Assembly: GCA_019912665.1 (NCBI GenBank)
Contig: JAIOIE010000008.1
Location: 248,001-312,000 of the forward strand
Source of the DNA: Deltaproteobacteria bacterium
GTDB lineage: Bacteria > Desulfobacterota > GWC2-55-46
DNA length: 64,000 nt
Reading direction: 5' to 3'
Shown: positions 1 to 8,179 of the stretch, piece by piece
Layout of the letters: the number at the start of each line of letters is the position of its first letter
How positions within the stretch are numbered: the first letter of the stretch is position 1
Position numbers and translations under genes: made by a program
Notes under the pieces: generated by a model
The model's input: only the letters and a program-made list of their open reading frames with translations
What the model was told of the DNA's origin: nothing
Database searches by the model: none

Positions 1-2
1 GC

Positions 3-977
3 ATGGCAGACCTTGAAAGGTTTCCTATCTTCTCGATGGAATATGCCCTAGAAGCGCATCCGGGGCAGGGTATCGAGGTCTCGTTCATGCTGGACACAAA
101 CGGAGACGGGAAGGCGGACGCCTCAATAAGCAAAGCGCTCCGGGCCAGGGCGTCAGGAAGGCCCGAAAGGTCCAGGACGGACGTTATGGGACTTCTTCGG
201 ACACATATGCCGGACCAGAAGAAGGCATACCTGACAACGGTAGGGTTCATGGCCCATTGCGATGATTCCGAACGGCCCGGCAATGCGGAGGCACCAGGGC
301 CCGGCTTCAGGCTCCGTTCTATCGGTCTTTTTTCCAGACAATCGGAAAAAACAAAGGTGCCGCTCGATTGGGAACCGCCGGTAATTAAGGCGAACGGCGA
401 GAGTGTCCCGATGGAATCACATGAAGGAGGACTGTTTTTTTCTGCAGATCTCCCATCCCCAAAAGGCATGCAAAACCTTGAGGTCTTTGAAACGGACGTG
501 GCGGGGGTATACTCGATCTCGGTCGAGCCGGAACCCTTAATCGCTCCAGTTTCCGGCAGCGCCCAGAATGCGCCCGGCACGGAGGGCGGTGGGCCGCTAC
601 TCAGATTCGAGAGGATAAATCCCGCGAGGTACATGGTACATGTCAGAGGGGCCGACAAGGGCTTCGCGCTCGCATTCCTTGAGGCTTATCACCCGGGGTG
701 GAGGGCCTATATCGGAGTGCCCGGCCGTGGCGACAGCGGCTCGATACTGGTAGAACGGCTTAGAAGCCGCGGAGCGCGGGAGCTCGATTCGCACTTCGTC
801 GCCAACGGATATGCGAACGGCTGGCTTGTGCCGGATGAGACTGTCGGAGATGGCGAGTTTACGATAATCATGGAGTTCAGGCCGCAGATGTCGATGGAGG
901 CGGGGCTTCTCTTAAGCGCGGCCGGCTTAATATCGGTGCTGGCCTTTTCGCTTGCTGGCAGAAAGGCAGGTAGATGA
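3..977 (+). CDS. C-terminal part of a large membrane-anchored surface/glycosylation protein (5' cut by window)
   Basis: The reading frame is open to the window edge, so the first Met at base 3 is probably internal and the protein continues upstream. What remains (up to 324 residues) is an acidic, Gly/Pro-rich soluble region ending in one hydrophobic segment near residues 297-317 (AGLLLSAAGLISVLAFSLAG) and a basic tail. The phrases LEAYHPGWRAYI, FVANGYANGWLVP and FTIIMEFRPQ resemble the C-terminal beta-sandwich plus last membrane helix of large polytopic glycosyltransferase-like proteins of bacterial envelopes. That assignment is by resemblance only. Its stop overlaps the next start by 4 bases (ATGA), so it is translationally coupled to the two following membrane proteins. 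Confidence 0.55.
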   Translation: MADLERFPIFSMEYALEAHPGQGIEVSFMLDTNGDGKADASISKALRARASGRPERSRTDVMGLLRTHMPDQKKAYLTTVGFMAHCDDSERPGNAEAPGPGFRLRSIGLFSRQSEKTKVPLDWEPPVIKANGESVPMESHEGGLFFSADLPSPKGMQNLEVFETDVAGVYSISVEPEPLIAPVSGSAQNAPGTEGGGPLLRFERINPARYMVHVRGADKGFALAFLEAYHPGWRAYIGVPGRGDSGSILVERLRSRGARELDSHFVANGYANGWLVPDETVGDGEFTIIMEFRPQMSMEAGLLLSAAGLISVLAFSLAGRKAGR

Positions 978-1564
978 GCGCCCGGTTGCTTATAAAGAGA
1001 CTTGCCGCCGAACTGGGCATTCTGGCCCTCTCCCTCTTCCTTGCCTATAATACCTATAAGGAAGTAATGAGGGCCTTGAGTCCCCTCTCAATGGAATTGA
1101 GAGGGGCGCTGAAGGATTCCTTTCCCGAGGCCCTGCTGATATTCGCCACCTGCTCCCTCCTTTCACGACCGCTCTTTTCAAAAAGGCGCCTCCTATTGCT
1201 TATCTACGGCGTGGCCGTGAACGCCTACTTTTATTTGAAAGGCGGCCACTACCTTTTCGTCCACAATATCGCGATCGCCTATTTTATTCTTCTTTCATGG
1301 ACTTTTGCCGCTCTTCCGGGGCTTGCACCGGGCACGGATGCAGGAGAGAATCTTCCCGCATGGGCGCGCGAGGCAAGGAAACTGACCTCCGATCTGCCGG
1401 GCGTTTTTTTCTTCCTCTTTTTCATTTCTATCCCGCTCTGCGGCGCGCTGGCCGTTCTTCAGCATGATTCGGCTGCGAAGAGCCTGGCGGACGTCTCTTA
1501 TTTTCTCCTCCTTTCGGGGCTCGCAAGCGAGCTCTTCAGTCCGAGACGGTGCAAAGAGAAATGA
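974..1564 (+). CDS. Hypothetical polytopic membrane protein
   Basis: This 196-residue protein has about five hydrophobic segments (near residues 12-25, 49-63, 72-88, 98-117 and 144-163) and no soluble domain or catalytic motif I can recognise. The ATG sits inside an ATGA overlap with the upstream gene, and its own stop overlaps the next ATG in the same way. The three genes therefore form a tightly coupled operon. The neighbours suggest a role in surface polysaccharide or lipid-carrier metabolism, but the sequence itself does not show this. Confidence 0.7.
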   Translation: MSARLLIKRLAAELGILALSLFLAYNTYKEVMRALSPLSMELRGALKDSFPEALLIFATCSLLSRPLFSKRRLLLLIYGVAVNAYFYLKGGHYLFVHNIAIAYFILLSWTFAALPGLAPGTDAGENLPAWAREARKLTSDLPGVFFFLFFISIPLCGALAVLQHDSAAKSLADVSYFLLLSGLASELFSPRRCKEK

Positions 1565-3402
1565 ATACGCCTATGAGCCGCCTGGAGGCTATACGCATAG
1601 CGGCCTTTTTCCTCTTCTCGCTACTCCTGGCCATACTATATACATGGCCGGTGATAACGGACATATCCGGCATATTTTACGGGTTCCCCTGGGACTCGCT
1701 CGGCTCCATTCACAGCTTCTGGTGGTTCAAATTCGCGTATCAGAACGGCATCCCTTTCCGGGAGCACGCGTTCAGCTCGTATCCCGCCGGGGTCGACCTC
1801 TCGGGCGCGCCCTTTTTCTATACCTACTACCTCGCAGGCCTCGGACTAACGCTCCTTACGGACGAGGTGGCCGCGTACAACATCATCAGGATAACGAGCT
1901 TCCCTCTCCTGGCAGTTACCTCGTATCTCCTCATCACCTATTTGGTCCACGACCGGCGTGCGGGCATGTTCTCCGCCCTCGCGTTCTCCTTCTCGCCCTT
2001 CCATACCGTCCGCCTGATGTCGCACCAGCCCGATCTCTTCTGGGTGCCCCTGCTCACATACCTGTTCCTCCGCATGCTGAACGAGGGCGGCCTAAGGCTC
2101 CACGCGGCCTTCGGGTTCGTGCTCGGGCTTACACTCGTGGACAGCGCTTATTTCGCCTATTTCTTTGCGCTCCTTTCGCCGGCGCTTGCCGCGGCGAACC
2201 TGAAATGGCGCCTGCCCAAAAGGGCCTCTTTAAAACCGGCAGCCCTGAGCCTTGCGGCCTTTTCAGCGGCATTCGCTGCCGCCATCCTTCCCATGGCCTT
2301 TCCGGTTTTAATGAAACTCGGCGAAGCACAGGTGCACATAAAGACGCTCGATGTGGCGCGCCCGCTTTCAGACCTCTTCGTTTTCTCGGCAAAGCCGCTC
2401 GATTACCTGCTCCCTTCTAAACACAACTACTTCCTGGGCCGGCTCGTCCCTGACCTCGGCCTGGGCGCTCTCAAGGGGCACAGGTACATCGAGCACACGC
2501 TGTATATCGGCTGGACACTCATAGCCCTCGGCCTTTATGCCGTATACAGGGTCTCGGGCAAAAAGGACGGGCGCATTCACGGACATGGCGACCGAAAGAA
2601 TGTTTACACCTTTCTCATACTGGCCGCTGCGGCCGCGCTCCTCTCAGGCCCGCCATTCATACCGCTCGGCGGATTTACCGTAGATGCAGCTACGAGAGAG
2701 GTCTCGGCGGAGAGCAAGATATATCTCCCGCAATACTACCTCTTTCACCTTTTTCCCTATTTCAGGAGTTATGCCCGGCTCGGCGCGTTCGTAGGGCTCG
2801 GGGTCTCCGTACTCGCGGCTTTCGGGATAAAGGAATTGCTGGCCCGTACCGGTTCTGCAAAAAAAAAGGCTGCCCTCGTCGGTTTTCTGGGCATAATCCT
2901 CGTTGTCGAGTTCGCGGAATTCCCAGGGTTCAGGGTGACTGAAGTCAATGTCCCGGACTACTATGCCTTTCTGGCAGGGCAGCAAGGGGACTTCGCGGTA
3001 ATAGAGTACCCGATAGGCCCGCCCCATGACCCTTATACTTCATACGAGTACCTCTTTTACCAAAGAGTGCACGGGAAGAGGCTCGTAAACGGGACCCTGG
3101 CAGGCGGTCAGCTTAAAAATAGTCTTTCCGATATCTCGGACCCGCAGACGATTGACGCGCTGGCCGGTATAGGAGTAAAGTATATCCTTCTACACAGGCA
3201 CAAGTACGAGAGGGGAAACGAGTATGCGGCAATGGACTGGGTAACAAGGCCCCCGAGGGACAAGCTCTTTCCGGAGGGCTACGATGACGGCAGGCCGCCC
3301 GACATCTCGAAGGTGCGGGAGCGGCTAAGTGAGGTGAAGGATTTCGGGCCCACTGTACTGTATGAGATAAGATTGAAGCCCTTGCAAGGCGGATATCTTT
3401 GA
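1561..3402 (+). CDS. Large polytopic membrane protein, GT-C/YfhO-like
   Basis: The 613-residue protein has a dozen or so membrane helices in its first 440 residues and a soluble C-terminal domain of about 170 residues. The arrangement, with a long aromatic first periplasmic loop (DSLGSIHSFWWFKF) and a late segment FPYFRSYARLGAFVGLGV, resembles YfhO-type and GT-C glycosyltransferases that use lipid-linked sugars. The substrate cannot be read from sequence. I chose the ATG at 1561 because it forms an ATGA overlap with the upstream stop; a GTG four codons earlier is also open. Nothing obvious, including no strong terminator, lies in the 275 bases downstream. Confidence 0.6.
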   Translation: MNTPMSRLEAIRIAAFFLFSLLLAILYTWPVITDISGIFYGFPWDSLGSIHSFWWFKFAYQNGIPFREHAFSSYPAGVDLSGAPFFYTYYLAGLGLTLLTDEVAAYNIIRITSFPLLAVTSYLLITYLVHDRRAGMFSALAFSFSPFHTVRLMSHQPDLFWVPLLTYLFLRMLNEGGLRLHAAFGFVLGLTLVDSAYFAYFFALLSPALAAANLKWRLPKRASLKPAALSLAAFSAAFAAAILPMAFPVLMKLGEAQVHIKTLDVARPLSDLFVFSAKPLDYLLPSKHNYFLGRLVPDLGLGALKGHRYIEHTLYIGWTLIALGLYAVYRVSGKKDGRIHGHGDRKNVYTFLILAAAAALLSGPPFIPLGGFTVDAATREVSAESKIYLPQYYLFHLFPYFRSYARLGAFVGLGVSVLAAFGIKELLARTGSAKKKAALVGFLGIILVVEFAEFPGFRVTEVNVPDYYAFLAGQQGDFAVIEYPIGPPHDPYTSYEYLFYQRVHGKRLVNGTLAGGQLKNSLSDISDPQTIDALAGIGVKYILLHRHKYERGNEYAAMDWVTRPPRDKLFPEGYDDGRPPDISKVRERLSEVKDFGPTVLYEIRLKPLQGGYL

Positions 3403-3677
3403 CATCGGCTTACCCTTAATCTCACCAGACGACCTCAGAGTAGTCCGGCCACCAGGCGACCCTGCGCCTATTTGAAAATTATCATCGATTTATCCGGCTT
3501 TTACTGGACCAGTTTGGCGATTTGAAAAGATTAGGGGAAAACACTCGATATGTGCTATGGTATGCGGCTATCGGGAGCATGGATTTCCTCCAACCGCGCC
3601 ATTGGATATCAGAAGCTGCCTCAATTTTTTCAGAATCGATACAGGCGTCATCCTGGAAGGTATTGCAAAGGGTTACC

Positions 3678-4781
3678 ATGAAGATAACCACTATACAAGA
3701 CCACATCGGGACCCGTGAAAACAATTATGATTTTCTCCGTTTCATGGCAGCCGTGCTGGTGGTCTTAAGTCACGCCTATATTCTTTCCCTGGGAAATTAT
3801 TCTGGAGAGTTCTTAGTCGAAATCACAAATAAGCAAGCGTCACTGGGATTTGTCGGGGTCGGCGTCTTCTTCATCATAAGCGGATTTCTGATATCGCAGA
3901 GCTATTTCTCATCGAGGAATCCTGCGGCATTCATCAAGGCGCGGGTCTTGAGGATCTTCCCTGCCCTCGCTGTGGTAGTGCTCCTGACCACCTTCGTCTT
4001 GGGGCCGGTTTTATCTACAGTGCCGCTTGAGACGTATCTCAATGACCCCAGGACGGGCGATTACCTTAAAAACATCTTCCTTTTCCCGAAGACTTTCTAT
4101 TACCTTCCGGGCACTTTCGAGGAAAACCCTTTCAAGGGAGCCGTGAACGGTTCGATATACACGCTCCGTTATGAAGCCGCATGCTATGTCATGGTCCTGG
4201 TACTGGGCCTTTTGAGGATACTAAGGATTAAAGAGGTCGTCCTTTTATCGTTCGCCGCCGGGCTGTATATTATTTTCATCTCCCCTGACCTGATACCAAA
4301 GAATATGCTCATGGGGATGGGCAAGAATTTCATTTTCTTCGTATTTTTCATGGCAGGGATGGTTTTTTATTCGTTCAGGAATTTTATCCCGCTCCATTGG
4401 AGCCTGTTTCTCGCCTCGGCGGGGTTCCTTGCTGCCGCTCTCTTCCTCGGGAATTTCCGGAACCTTTTCGTGATTTTCGGGGCTTACATGGTTTTCTACA
4501 TCGCCTATAACTCGAAAATCAGGCTGCATCGTCTGTCGAAGTACGGCGACTTTTCCTACGGCATTTACATATACGCATTCCCCATCCAGCAGACCGTGAC
4601 CTTATATAACGGCGGTCAAATGTCTCCCCTCCTGAATTTTCTGATCTCCTTACCGCTTTCCCTGATTTGCGCTTTCCTCTCCTGGCATCTTGTCGAGAAG
4701 CATAGCCTTAAGCTTAAAAAGCACGGCCTGATGCAGTCCGTCATCCATCCGCTCAGAAAGTATATTGCCGGACAGCATTAA
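3678..4781 (+). CDS. Acyltransferase 3 family membrane O-acyltransferase (OafA/YrhL-like)
   Basis: This protein of 367 residues is predicted to transfer acetyl or other short acyl groups to surface sugars at the inner membrane. It shows the family pattern: an N-terminal NYDFLRFMAAVLVVLSHAY with the conserved His of the first helix, then GVGVFFIISGFLIS in helix 2-3, a basic RVLRIFPAL stretch and about ten membrane helices. It ends with the typical W-H-L-V-E-K motif. The frame is open from 3522, but the ATG at 3678 is preceded by AAAGGG and begins just before the conserved motif, so the upstream part is rejected. It lies 275 bases after the membrane-protein operon and may belong to the same surface-modification locus. 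Confidence 0.85.
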   Translation: MKITTIQDHIGTRENNYDFLRFMAAVLVVLSHAYILSLGNYSGEFLVEITNKQASLGFVGVGVFFIISGFLISQSYFSSRNPAAFIKARVLRIFPALAVVVLLTTFVLGPVLSTVPLETYLNDPRTGDYLKNIFLFPKTFYYLPGTFEENPFKGAVNGSIYTLRYEAACYVMVLVLGLLRILRIKEVVLLSFAAGLYIIFISPDLIPKNMLMGMGKNFIFFVFFMAGMVFYSFRNFIPLHWSLFLASAGFLAAALFLGNFRNLFVIFGAYMVFYIAYNSKIRLHRLSKYGDFSYGIYIYAFPIQQTVTLYNGGQMSPLLNFLISLPLSLICAFLSWHLVEKHSLKLKKHGLMQSVIHPLRKYIAGQH

Positions 4782-4969
4782 TCTAATGCCTGTCGGCGCT
4801 GATAGGGATTCATCGCTTCCCCGAAACGGCTTGAATCAGAGTCGTGCGGGAGTGGATGGGATGTATGGGGCGACAACGGAGGCCCGTGAAATCCTTAAAC
4901 AGGAAGCAGGGCCCGAAAGGATCAGATCCGGGACCGGACGAGGTAATTCCCTTCTAGACCGTTCAGCCC

Positions 4970-5377
4970 TCAGTTCACGTTTCTTGAATTGAAGAACCCG
5001 GAGTATTGCTTATCAGTCTCGAGGATATGGTCAACCAGCCAGTTTTTGAGAAACGTCATGGTCTCAATTCCTACGCCAAGCCCCCCTTGCTGGTGCTTCT
5101 GGGCCAATTGGGCGACCTTTTCAGTAAACCAGTCATGCTCTTTCTTATGCTGCTGCAAACCCGGATAGCCCATAGAAACCATGAGCTTCTCCTCTTCAGC
5201 AAAGTGGTATTTGGTATAGGCGAGCAGCTCTTTCAGGATGCCGCCTATTACCTCTGCGGACTTGCGATTCGCCATGGCGTCGTGTAAGGAGCCTATTAGG
5301 TCAACGAGCCTCTTATGGTGATTATCGAAAGCACCCACTTTGACACTGAATTCCTCTTTCCATTCGAAAAGCGCCAT
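4970..5377 (-). CDS. Bacteriohemerythrin
   Basis: Single-domain O2-binding di-iron protein of 135 residues, the usual length. All expected iron ligands are visible: H21 (DNHH), H58 and E62 in HFAEEEKLM, H77 and H81 in HKKEH, and H117 plus D122 in HILETD. Such proteins store or deliver oxygen or nitric oxide, or act as sensors, in microaerobic bacteria. GGAGGG lies just upstream of the ATG. It is transcribed divergently from a strong plus-strand promoter at 5489. A second hemerythrin lies at 12780, on the other side of the signalling block. Confidence 0.93.
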   Translation of the reverse strand: MALFEWKEEFSVKVGAFDNHHKRLVDLIGSLHDAMANRKSAEVIGGILKELLAYTKYHFAEEEKLMVSMGYPGLQQHKKEHDWFTEKVAQLAQKHQQGGLGVGIETMTFLKNWLVDHILETDKQYSGFFNSRNVN

Positions 5378-5488
5378 TTTCCCTCCGGGATTTGATCTAC
5401 GGAACCTCGATTTTGAGGCTTAGGCCTCTTATCGGATGCCGCACCCGGTTCTTTAATGGCTTGAATGGCAGCCCTGATGGACAGGCCC

Positions 5489-5517
5489 TTTACATGGAAA
5501 TAAGGCATGTGTATAAT
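5489..5517 (+). promoter_or_regulatory. Strong sigma-70 promoter for a short transcript
   Basis: TTTACA (5489-5494), a 17-base spacer and a perfect TATAAT (5512-5517). The predicted start near 5524 gives a leader of about 98 bases before the 29-codon frame at 5622. No longer plus-strand gene follows before convergent genes begin. Confidence 0.65.
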
Positions 5518-5621
5518 GGCCTGCTGGCGAGCGTCAAGCCCGAAAGGCAGGCGGGGAAATCGCAGCGGACCGGCTAACAGGGCCAGGTGCCGGGATATTT
5601 AAATTCACCAGGGAGCTCAGC

Positions 5622-5711
5622 ATGAATGGCGAGAAAGGTTCCGTCGAAGTCCTGATCCTCTTCGCGGTCGGCATTGCAGCAATGGCCGCGTATTCATACT
5701 ATATAAATTAG
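5622..5711 (+). CDS. Putative 29-residue single-span membrane peptide
   Basis: An ATG frame preceded by GGGAG eight bases upstream. It encodes a short charged N-terminus (MNGEKGSVE) followed by a hydrophobic helix (VLILFAVGIAAMAAYSYY) and a stop. The composition is that of a small single-pass membrane protein, and a consensus promoter lies 100 bases upstream. Its stop overlaps the 3' end of the convergent receiver-like gene by 4 bases. No homologue is recognised. Alternatively the transcript could be a regulatory RNA and the frame incidental. Confidence 0.4.
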   Translation: MNGEKGSVEVLILFAVGIAAMAAYSYYIN

Positions 5712-6157
5712 GTCTGTTGGTCTACATAGGCCAGGGCTGTTTGAAATATTTCCGGGCTGCCGTCAAAGGCGATCCTCGAGCCCTCAATGCCTTCAGGGGC
5801 GCACTCGACCCACTCCACACCCCTTGCAATCGCCTTTATGGCCGTCTGTAGCGCCAGCCCGCCCGACCCCTTTTTTATAATTCCGCAGACCGGCCGGTTG
5901 AAAAGGCGCTGAAGCTCCTTTTCTCCTTCTCCGAAGACGAGGAGTATCCTTGCGCCTTCGGGAAAGCCCGCGGCGAGGATGCCAGCCAGGGTTTCCGGGT
6001 CGGCCAGAACGACATCCGGCCTGGCCTCGATGGCGGCTTCCGACGGGTTTTCGCCCTGCAAAACATGATACGCTTCTATCCCCCCGGCGATATCCAGCAG
6101 TCCCATTAAAACTTCGGAATAGGCTCTGTCTGCCAGCGACACCATGACGCGGATCAT
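5708..6157 (-). CDS. Receiver-like domain protein (degenerate response regulator)
   Basis: The 149-residue single-domain protein has a CheY-like alternation of hydrophobic strands and helices: MIRVMVSLAD, then ARPDVVLADPE with the Asp at the phosphoacceptor position, and CGIIKKG where the conserved Lys would sit. The N-terminal acidic pair that binds magnesium is missing (SLAD instead of DD/DE), so phosphorylation may be impaired. It has no output domain. AAAGGAG precedes the ATG. It lies directly downstream of the RpoS-like sigma factor gene on the same strand, with 116 bases between, and could be co-transcribed with it. Confidence 0.6.
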   Translation of the reverse strand: MIRVMVSLADRAYSEVLMGLLDIAGGIEAYHVLQGENPSEAAIEARPDVVLADPETLAGILAAGFPEGARILLVFGEGEKELQRLFNRPVCGIIKKGSGGLALQTAIKAIARGVEWVECAPEGIEGSRIAFDGSPEIFQTALAYVDQQT

Positions 6158-6273
6158 TTGCCGCTCCTTTCCTGGCGCTCTTGTCTGGCCGGCGCTCAGA
6201 CTGCCGTGCTGTCCCGGTATTTTTTCCGAGGTCCTTTCTCCAAAAAAGGCCTGTTCCGGCTGCCGGCCCGGCC

Positions 6274-7260
6274 CTAAAGCAGGTCAGACGGGCAGCCCGC
6301 GTGCTCCTTCGCTATCGCCCTCAGCTTTATGAGCGCCTTCTCTTCTATCTGCCTTACGCGTTCCCTGGTGACCCCGAACCTCCGGCCTATGACCTCGAGC
6401 GTCTTGGGGGCGTAGTCGCCTATGCCGAATCTCAAGCTGATTATCTTCTTCTCGTTCTCGTCCAGCAGGCTCAGCCAGCCCGCTACCCTTTCGGCCCTCC
6501 TCGACTCCTCTATGAGCTCGACCGGGGCCGGTGCGCCCTCGTCCTCAAGGCTATCGAGCAGGTTGCAGTCCGATTCGTCCGGGCACTGGGACTCAAGCGA
6601 TACCGTGCGTTTCTTTATCACCTCGAGCCTCTTCACATATCGCCCGGAAAGGCCGGTCTTGTCCGAGAGCTCGGACGCGCTCGGGTCCCTGTTCGAGCGG
6701 ACCCTGAACTCCCTCGCCGCCCTCTCCATCTTCGAGATGTCGGTCACGATGTGTATGGGGAGCCTTATCATGCTGCCTTTGTTTGCGAGCGCCCTCTCGA
6801 TAGTCTGCTTTATCCAGTAGGTCGCGTACGTCGAGAACCTGCAGCCTATGGATGCCTTGAAGCGCTCTGCCGCTTTTATAAGGCCTATGTTACCCTCGTC
6901 GATGAGGTCCTGGAGCTGAAGCCCCCTGTTTACGTATTTCTTTGCTATGTTGACCACGAGCCGGAGGTTCGCCTCTATCATCTTCCTCCTGGCCTCCGCG
7001 TCCCCCCTGGAAATCCTCCTCGCAAGCTCCCTCTCCTCCTCGGCCGATAGGAGCTTGAACCTCTTTATCTCCCTGAAGTAGATGTTTATGGAGTCGGCCG
7101 GGGCGTATCCGGCCCCGTTCCCCTCGCCTCCGGCCCCGGCCGCGCCTGCCCCTTTTTTGGACGGCTCTTCAGTAAAAGGCATGGGCCATGACTGGCCCGT
7201 TTCGCTATAAAAGGGCCTGGCCGCCCCGCCTGACCTCCTGGTCCTTACCGTCTGTCTCAT
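6274..7260 (-). CDS. RpoS-like sigma-70 family sigma factor (group 2)
   Basis: A primary-like alternative sigma factor of 328 residues. After an unusual Gly/Ala-rich N-terminal extension of about 55 residues come region 1.2 (DSINIYFREIKRFKLLSAEEE), region 2 (MIEANLRLVVNIAKKY, LIDEGNIGLIKAAERF, FSTYATYWIKQTIERAL), region 3 and region 4 with VTRERVRQIEEKALIKLR. The non-conserved RpoD region is absent, so it is not the housekeeping factor. The architecture matches RpoS and related stress sigma factors. The start is secure: AAGGAGGG lies seven bases before the ATG, which overlaps the upstream stop as ATGA. Transcription probably comes from the sigma-54 promoter at 8029. Confidence 0.88.
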   Translation of the reverse strand: MRQTVRTRRSGGAARPFYSETGQSWPMPFTEEPSKKGAGAAGAGGEGNGAGYAPADSINIYFREIKRFKLLSAEEERELARRISRGDAEARRKMIEANLRLVVNIAKKYVNRGLQLQDLIDEGNIGLIKAAERFKASIGCRFSTYATYWIKQTIERALANKGSMIRLPIHIVTDISKMERAAREFRVRSNRDPSASELSDKTGLSGRYVKRLEVIKKRTVSLESQCPDESDCNLLDSLEDEGAPAPVELIEESRRAERVAGWLSLLDENEKKIISLRFGIGDYAPKTLEVIGRRFGVTRERVRQIEEKALIKLRAIAKEHAGCPSDLL

Positions 7261-7961
7261 CTCAACCCTCCTTCGTAACTGTACTGCCCCTCCAATACAA
7301 GTTCCACTATCGCAGAATCAGGCAGCGGCATCGTGAACAGGAGCCCGGATGAAAACCCGCCATTACCTTTCTTTCGGGACCAGACCACCTCTGCCTGCTT
7401 TACGAGATTCAGGCAGAAGCCCGTTAGGGCCAGTTCCATGGTCGAGCCGGGTTCGAGCATCTTCCCCGAATACCTTATCCGCATTCCCCGCCTGGATATG
7501 TCCTCCGAGAAGGCATTCATATTGAAGCCCTGTGCCGAGACCGAGAGGGCGCGTCCGTGCATCGTCTGCCTCGCATCCGTCCTGCCGCTTACGCGGGTGT
7601 TCGTAATGACGCGCTCCACGGAGGCGAGGAAGTCTTTCACCCTGAAAGGCTTCACTATGAAATTGGCGTTTGCGGCGCTTGCCGCCTCCAGCCCCTTCCT
7701 GTCGCCCCCGGTCATGAAAAGGAACCTCTGCCTTAAGCCGCCGTTCAGGCTGACTGCCCTGCGGAAAAAATCCATGCCGTGCAGGCCTGGCATGTCCATG
7801 TCAGTGAGGACGAGGTCGCAGTCCTCTCCCCTGCCCTCTCCAATGAGCCCTAGAGCCGCTTCTCCGCTCGGGGCCCGTTTGACTTCGAATCCCGCGGACT
7901 CGAGGATCTCCGAGCAGACCTCCAGCATCGTCTCCTCATCATCGACTACGAGCGCCTTCAA
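7257..7961 (-). CDS. Response regulator: receiver plus PilZ domain
   Basis: The N-terminal CheY-like receiver (about residues 1-120) has ALVVDDEE, LVLTDMDMPG with the phosphoacceptor Asp, and FIVKPF with the conserved Lys. The C-terminal half is a PilZ-like c-di-GMP-binding domain with SEDISRRGMRI matching the D-x-S-x-x-G motif; the Arg of the upstream R-x-x-x-R motif is not clear. It may join phosphorylation to second-messenger signalling. I place the start at a TTG (7961) with GGAGG five bases upstream, because the longer open frame would start inside the -12 box of the sigma-54 promoter. The stop overlaps the sigma factor ATG, so the two are coupled. Confidence 0.82.
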   Translation of the reverse strand: MKALVVDDEETMLEVCSEILESAGFEVKRAPSGEAALGLIGEGRGEDCDLVLTDMDMPGLHGMDFFRRAVSLNGGLRQRFLFMTGGDRKGLEAASAANANFIVKPFRVKDFLASVERVITNTRVSGRTDARQTMHGRALSVSAQGFNMNAFSEDISRRGMRIRYSGKMLEPGSTMELALTGFCLNLVKQAEVVWSRKKGNGGFSSGLLFTMPLPDSAIVELVLEGQYSYEGGLR

Positions 7962-8028
7962 GAGAGCCTCCGCGTAAAGCCAGTCTGGCAGTTTTGCAGA
8001 TTCAAGTGCATTGCGCACCGGTATAAAA

Positions 8029-8044
8029 AGCAACAAGCGTGCCA
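8029..8044 (-). promoter_or_regulatory. Sigma-54 (RpoN) promoter
   Basis: On the minus strand TGGCAC (8039-8044), five bases, then TTGCT (8029-8033). This is an almost exact match to the RpoN consensus, with ten bases between the invariant GG and GC. Predicted transcription start near 8017, about 55 bases before the TTG of the receiver-PilZ gene. An NtrC-family activator gene lies immediately upstream. Confidence 0.8.
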
Positions 8045-8113
8045 GAGGAAAAAAGTTAAGGAATCTAATGATATCCGGGCAGGTCTTCTTTTTGGATAAG
8101 GAAATGGAAGGAA

Positions 8114-8164
8114 ATTTACCAGCAGAGCCGATAAATTATTTACCAGATGGTAAGTTTGTTACCA
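8114..8164. promoter_or_regulatory. Putative upstream activating sites (TTACC/GGTAA repeats)
   Basis: ATTTACCAG occurs at 8114 and again at 8138, 24 bases apart. TTACC-N4-GGTAA spans 8140-8153, and TGGTAAGTTTGTTACCA (8148-8164) is a 17-base inverted repeat overlapping it. The cluster lies about 100-145 bases upstream of the predicted sigma-54 start, where enhancer sites for NtrC-type activators usually sit. The activator would most simply be the product of the adjacent gene at 8180-9568. Confidence 0.55.
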
Positions 8165-8179
8165 TGTAGGTCTCAGCAG

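Noticed and set aside
1464-2420. Long overlapping frame on the plus strand
   Set aside because: It is Arg/Pro-rich and lies out of frame inside a clear membrane-protein gene; such frames are common in GC-rich coding sequence. The same applies to long opposite-strand frames over the sigma factor, helicase, gyrB, Lon-like and cob genes.
4782-4969. Possible small gene between the acyltransferase and hemerythrin
   Set aside because: A 75-codon frame overlaps the acyltransferase end, has low-complexity composition and no ribosome binding site. No other feature is seen in this stretch.
5392-5577. 61-codon plus-strand frame
   Set aside because: It starts upstream of the strong promoter at 5489 and has no ribosome binding site or recognisable sequence.
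5524-5621. Leader before the 29-codon frame examined as a c-di-GMP (GEMM) riboswitch
   Set aside because: It has GC-rich paired segments, a GAAA loop and CCGG motifs, but not the conserved ACGCAAAGCC core or the expected receptor region, so it is left as an unassigned leader.
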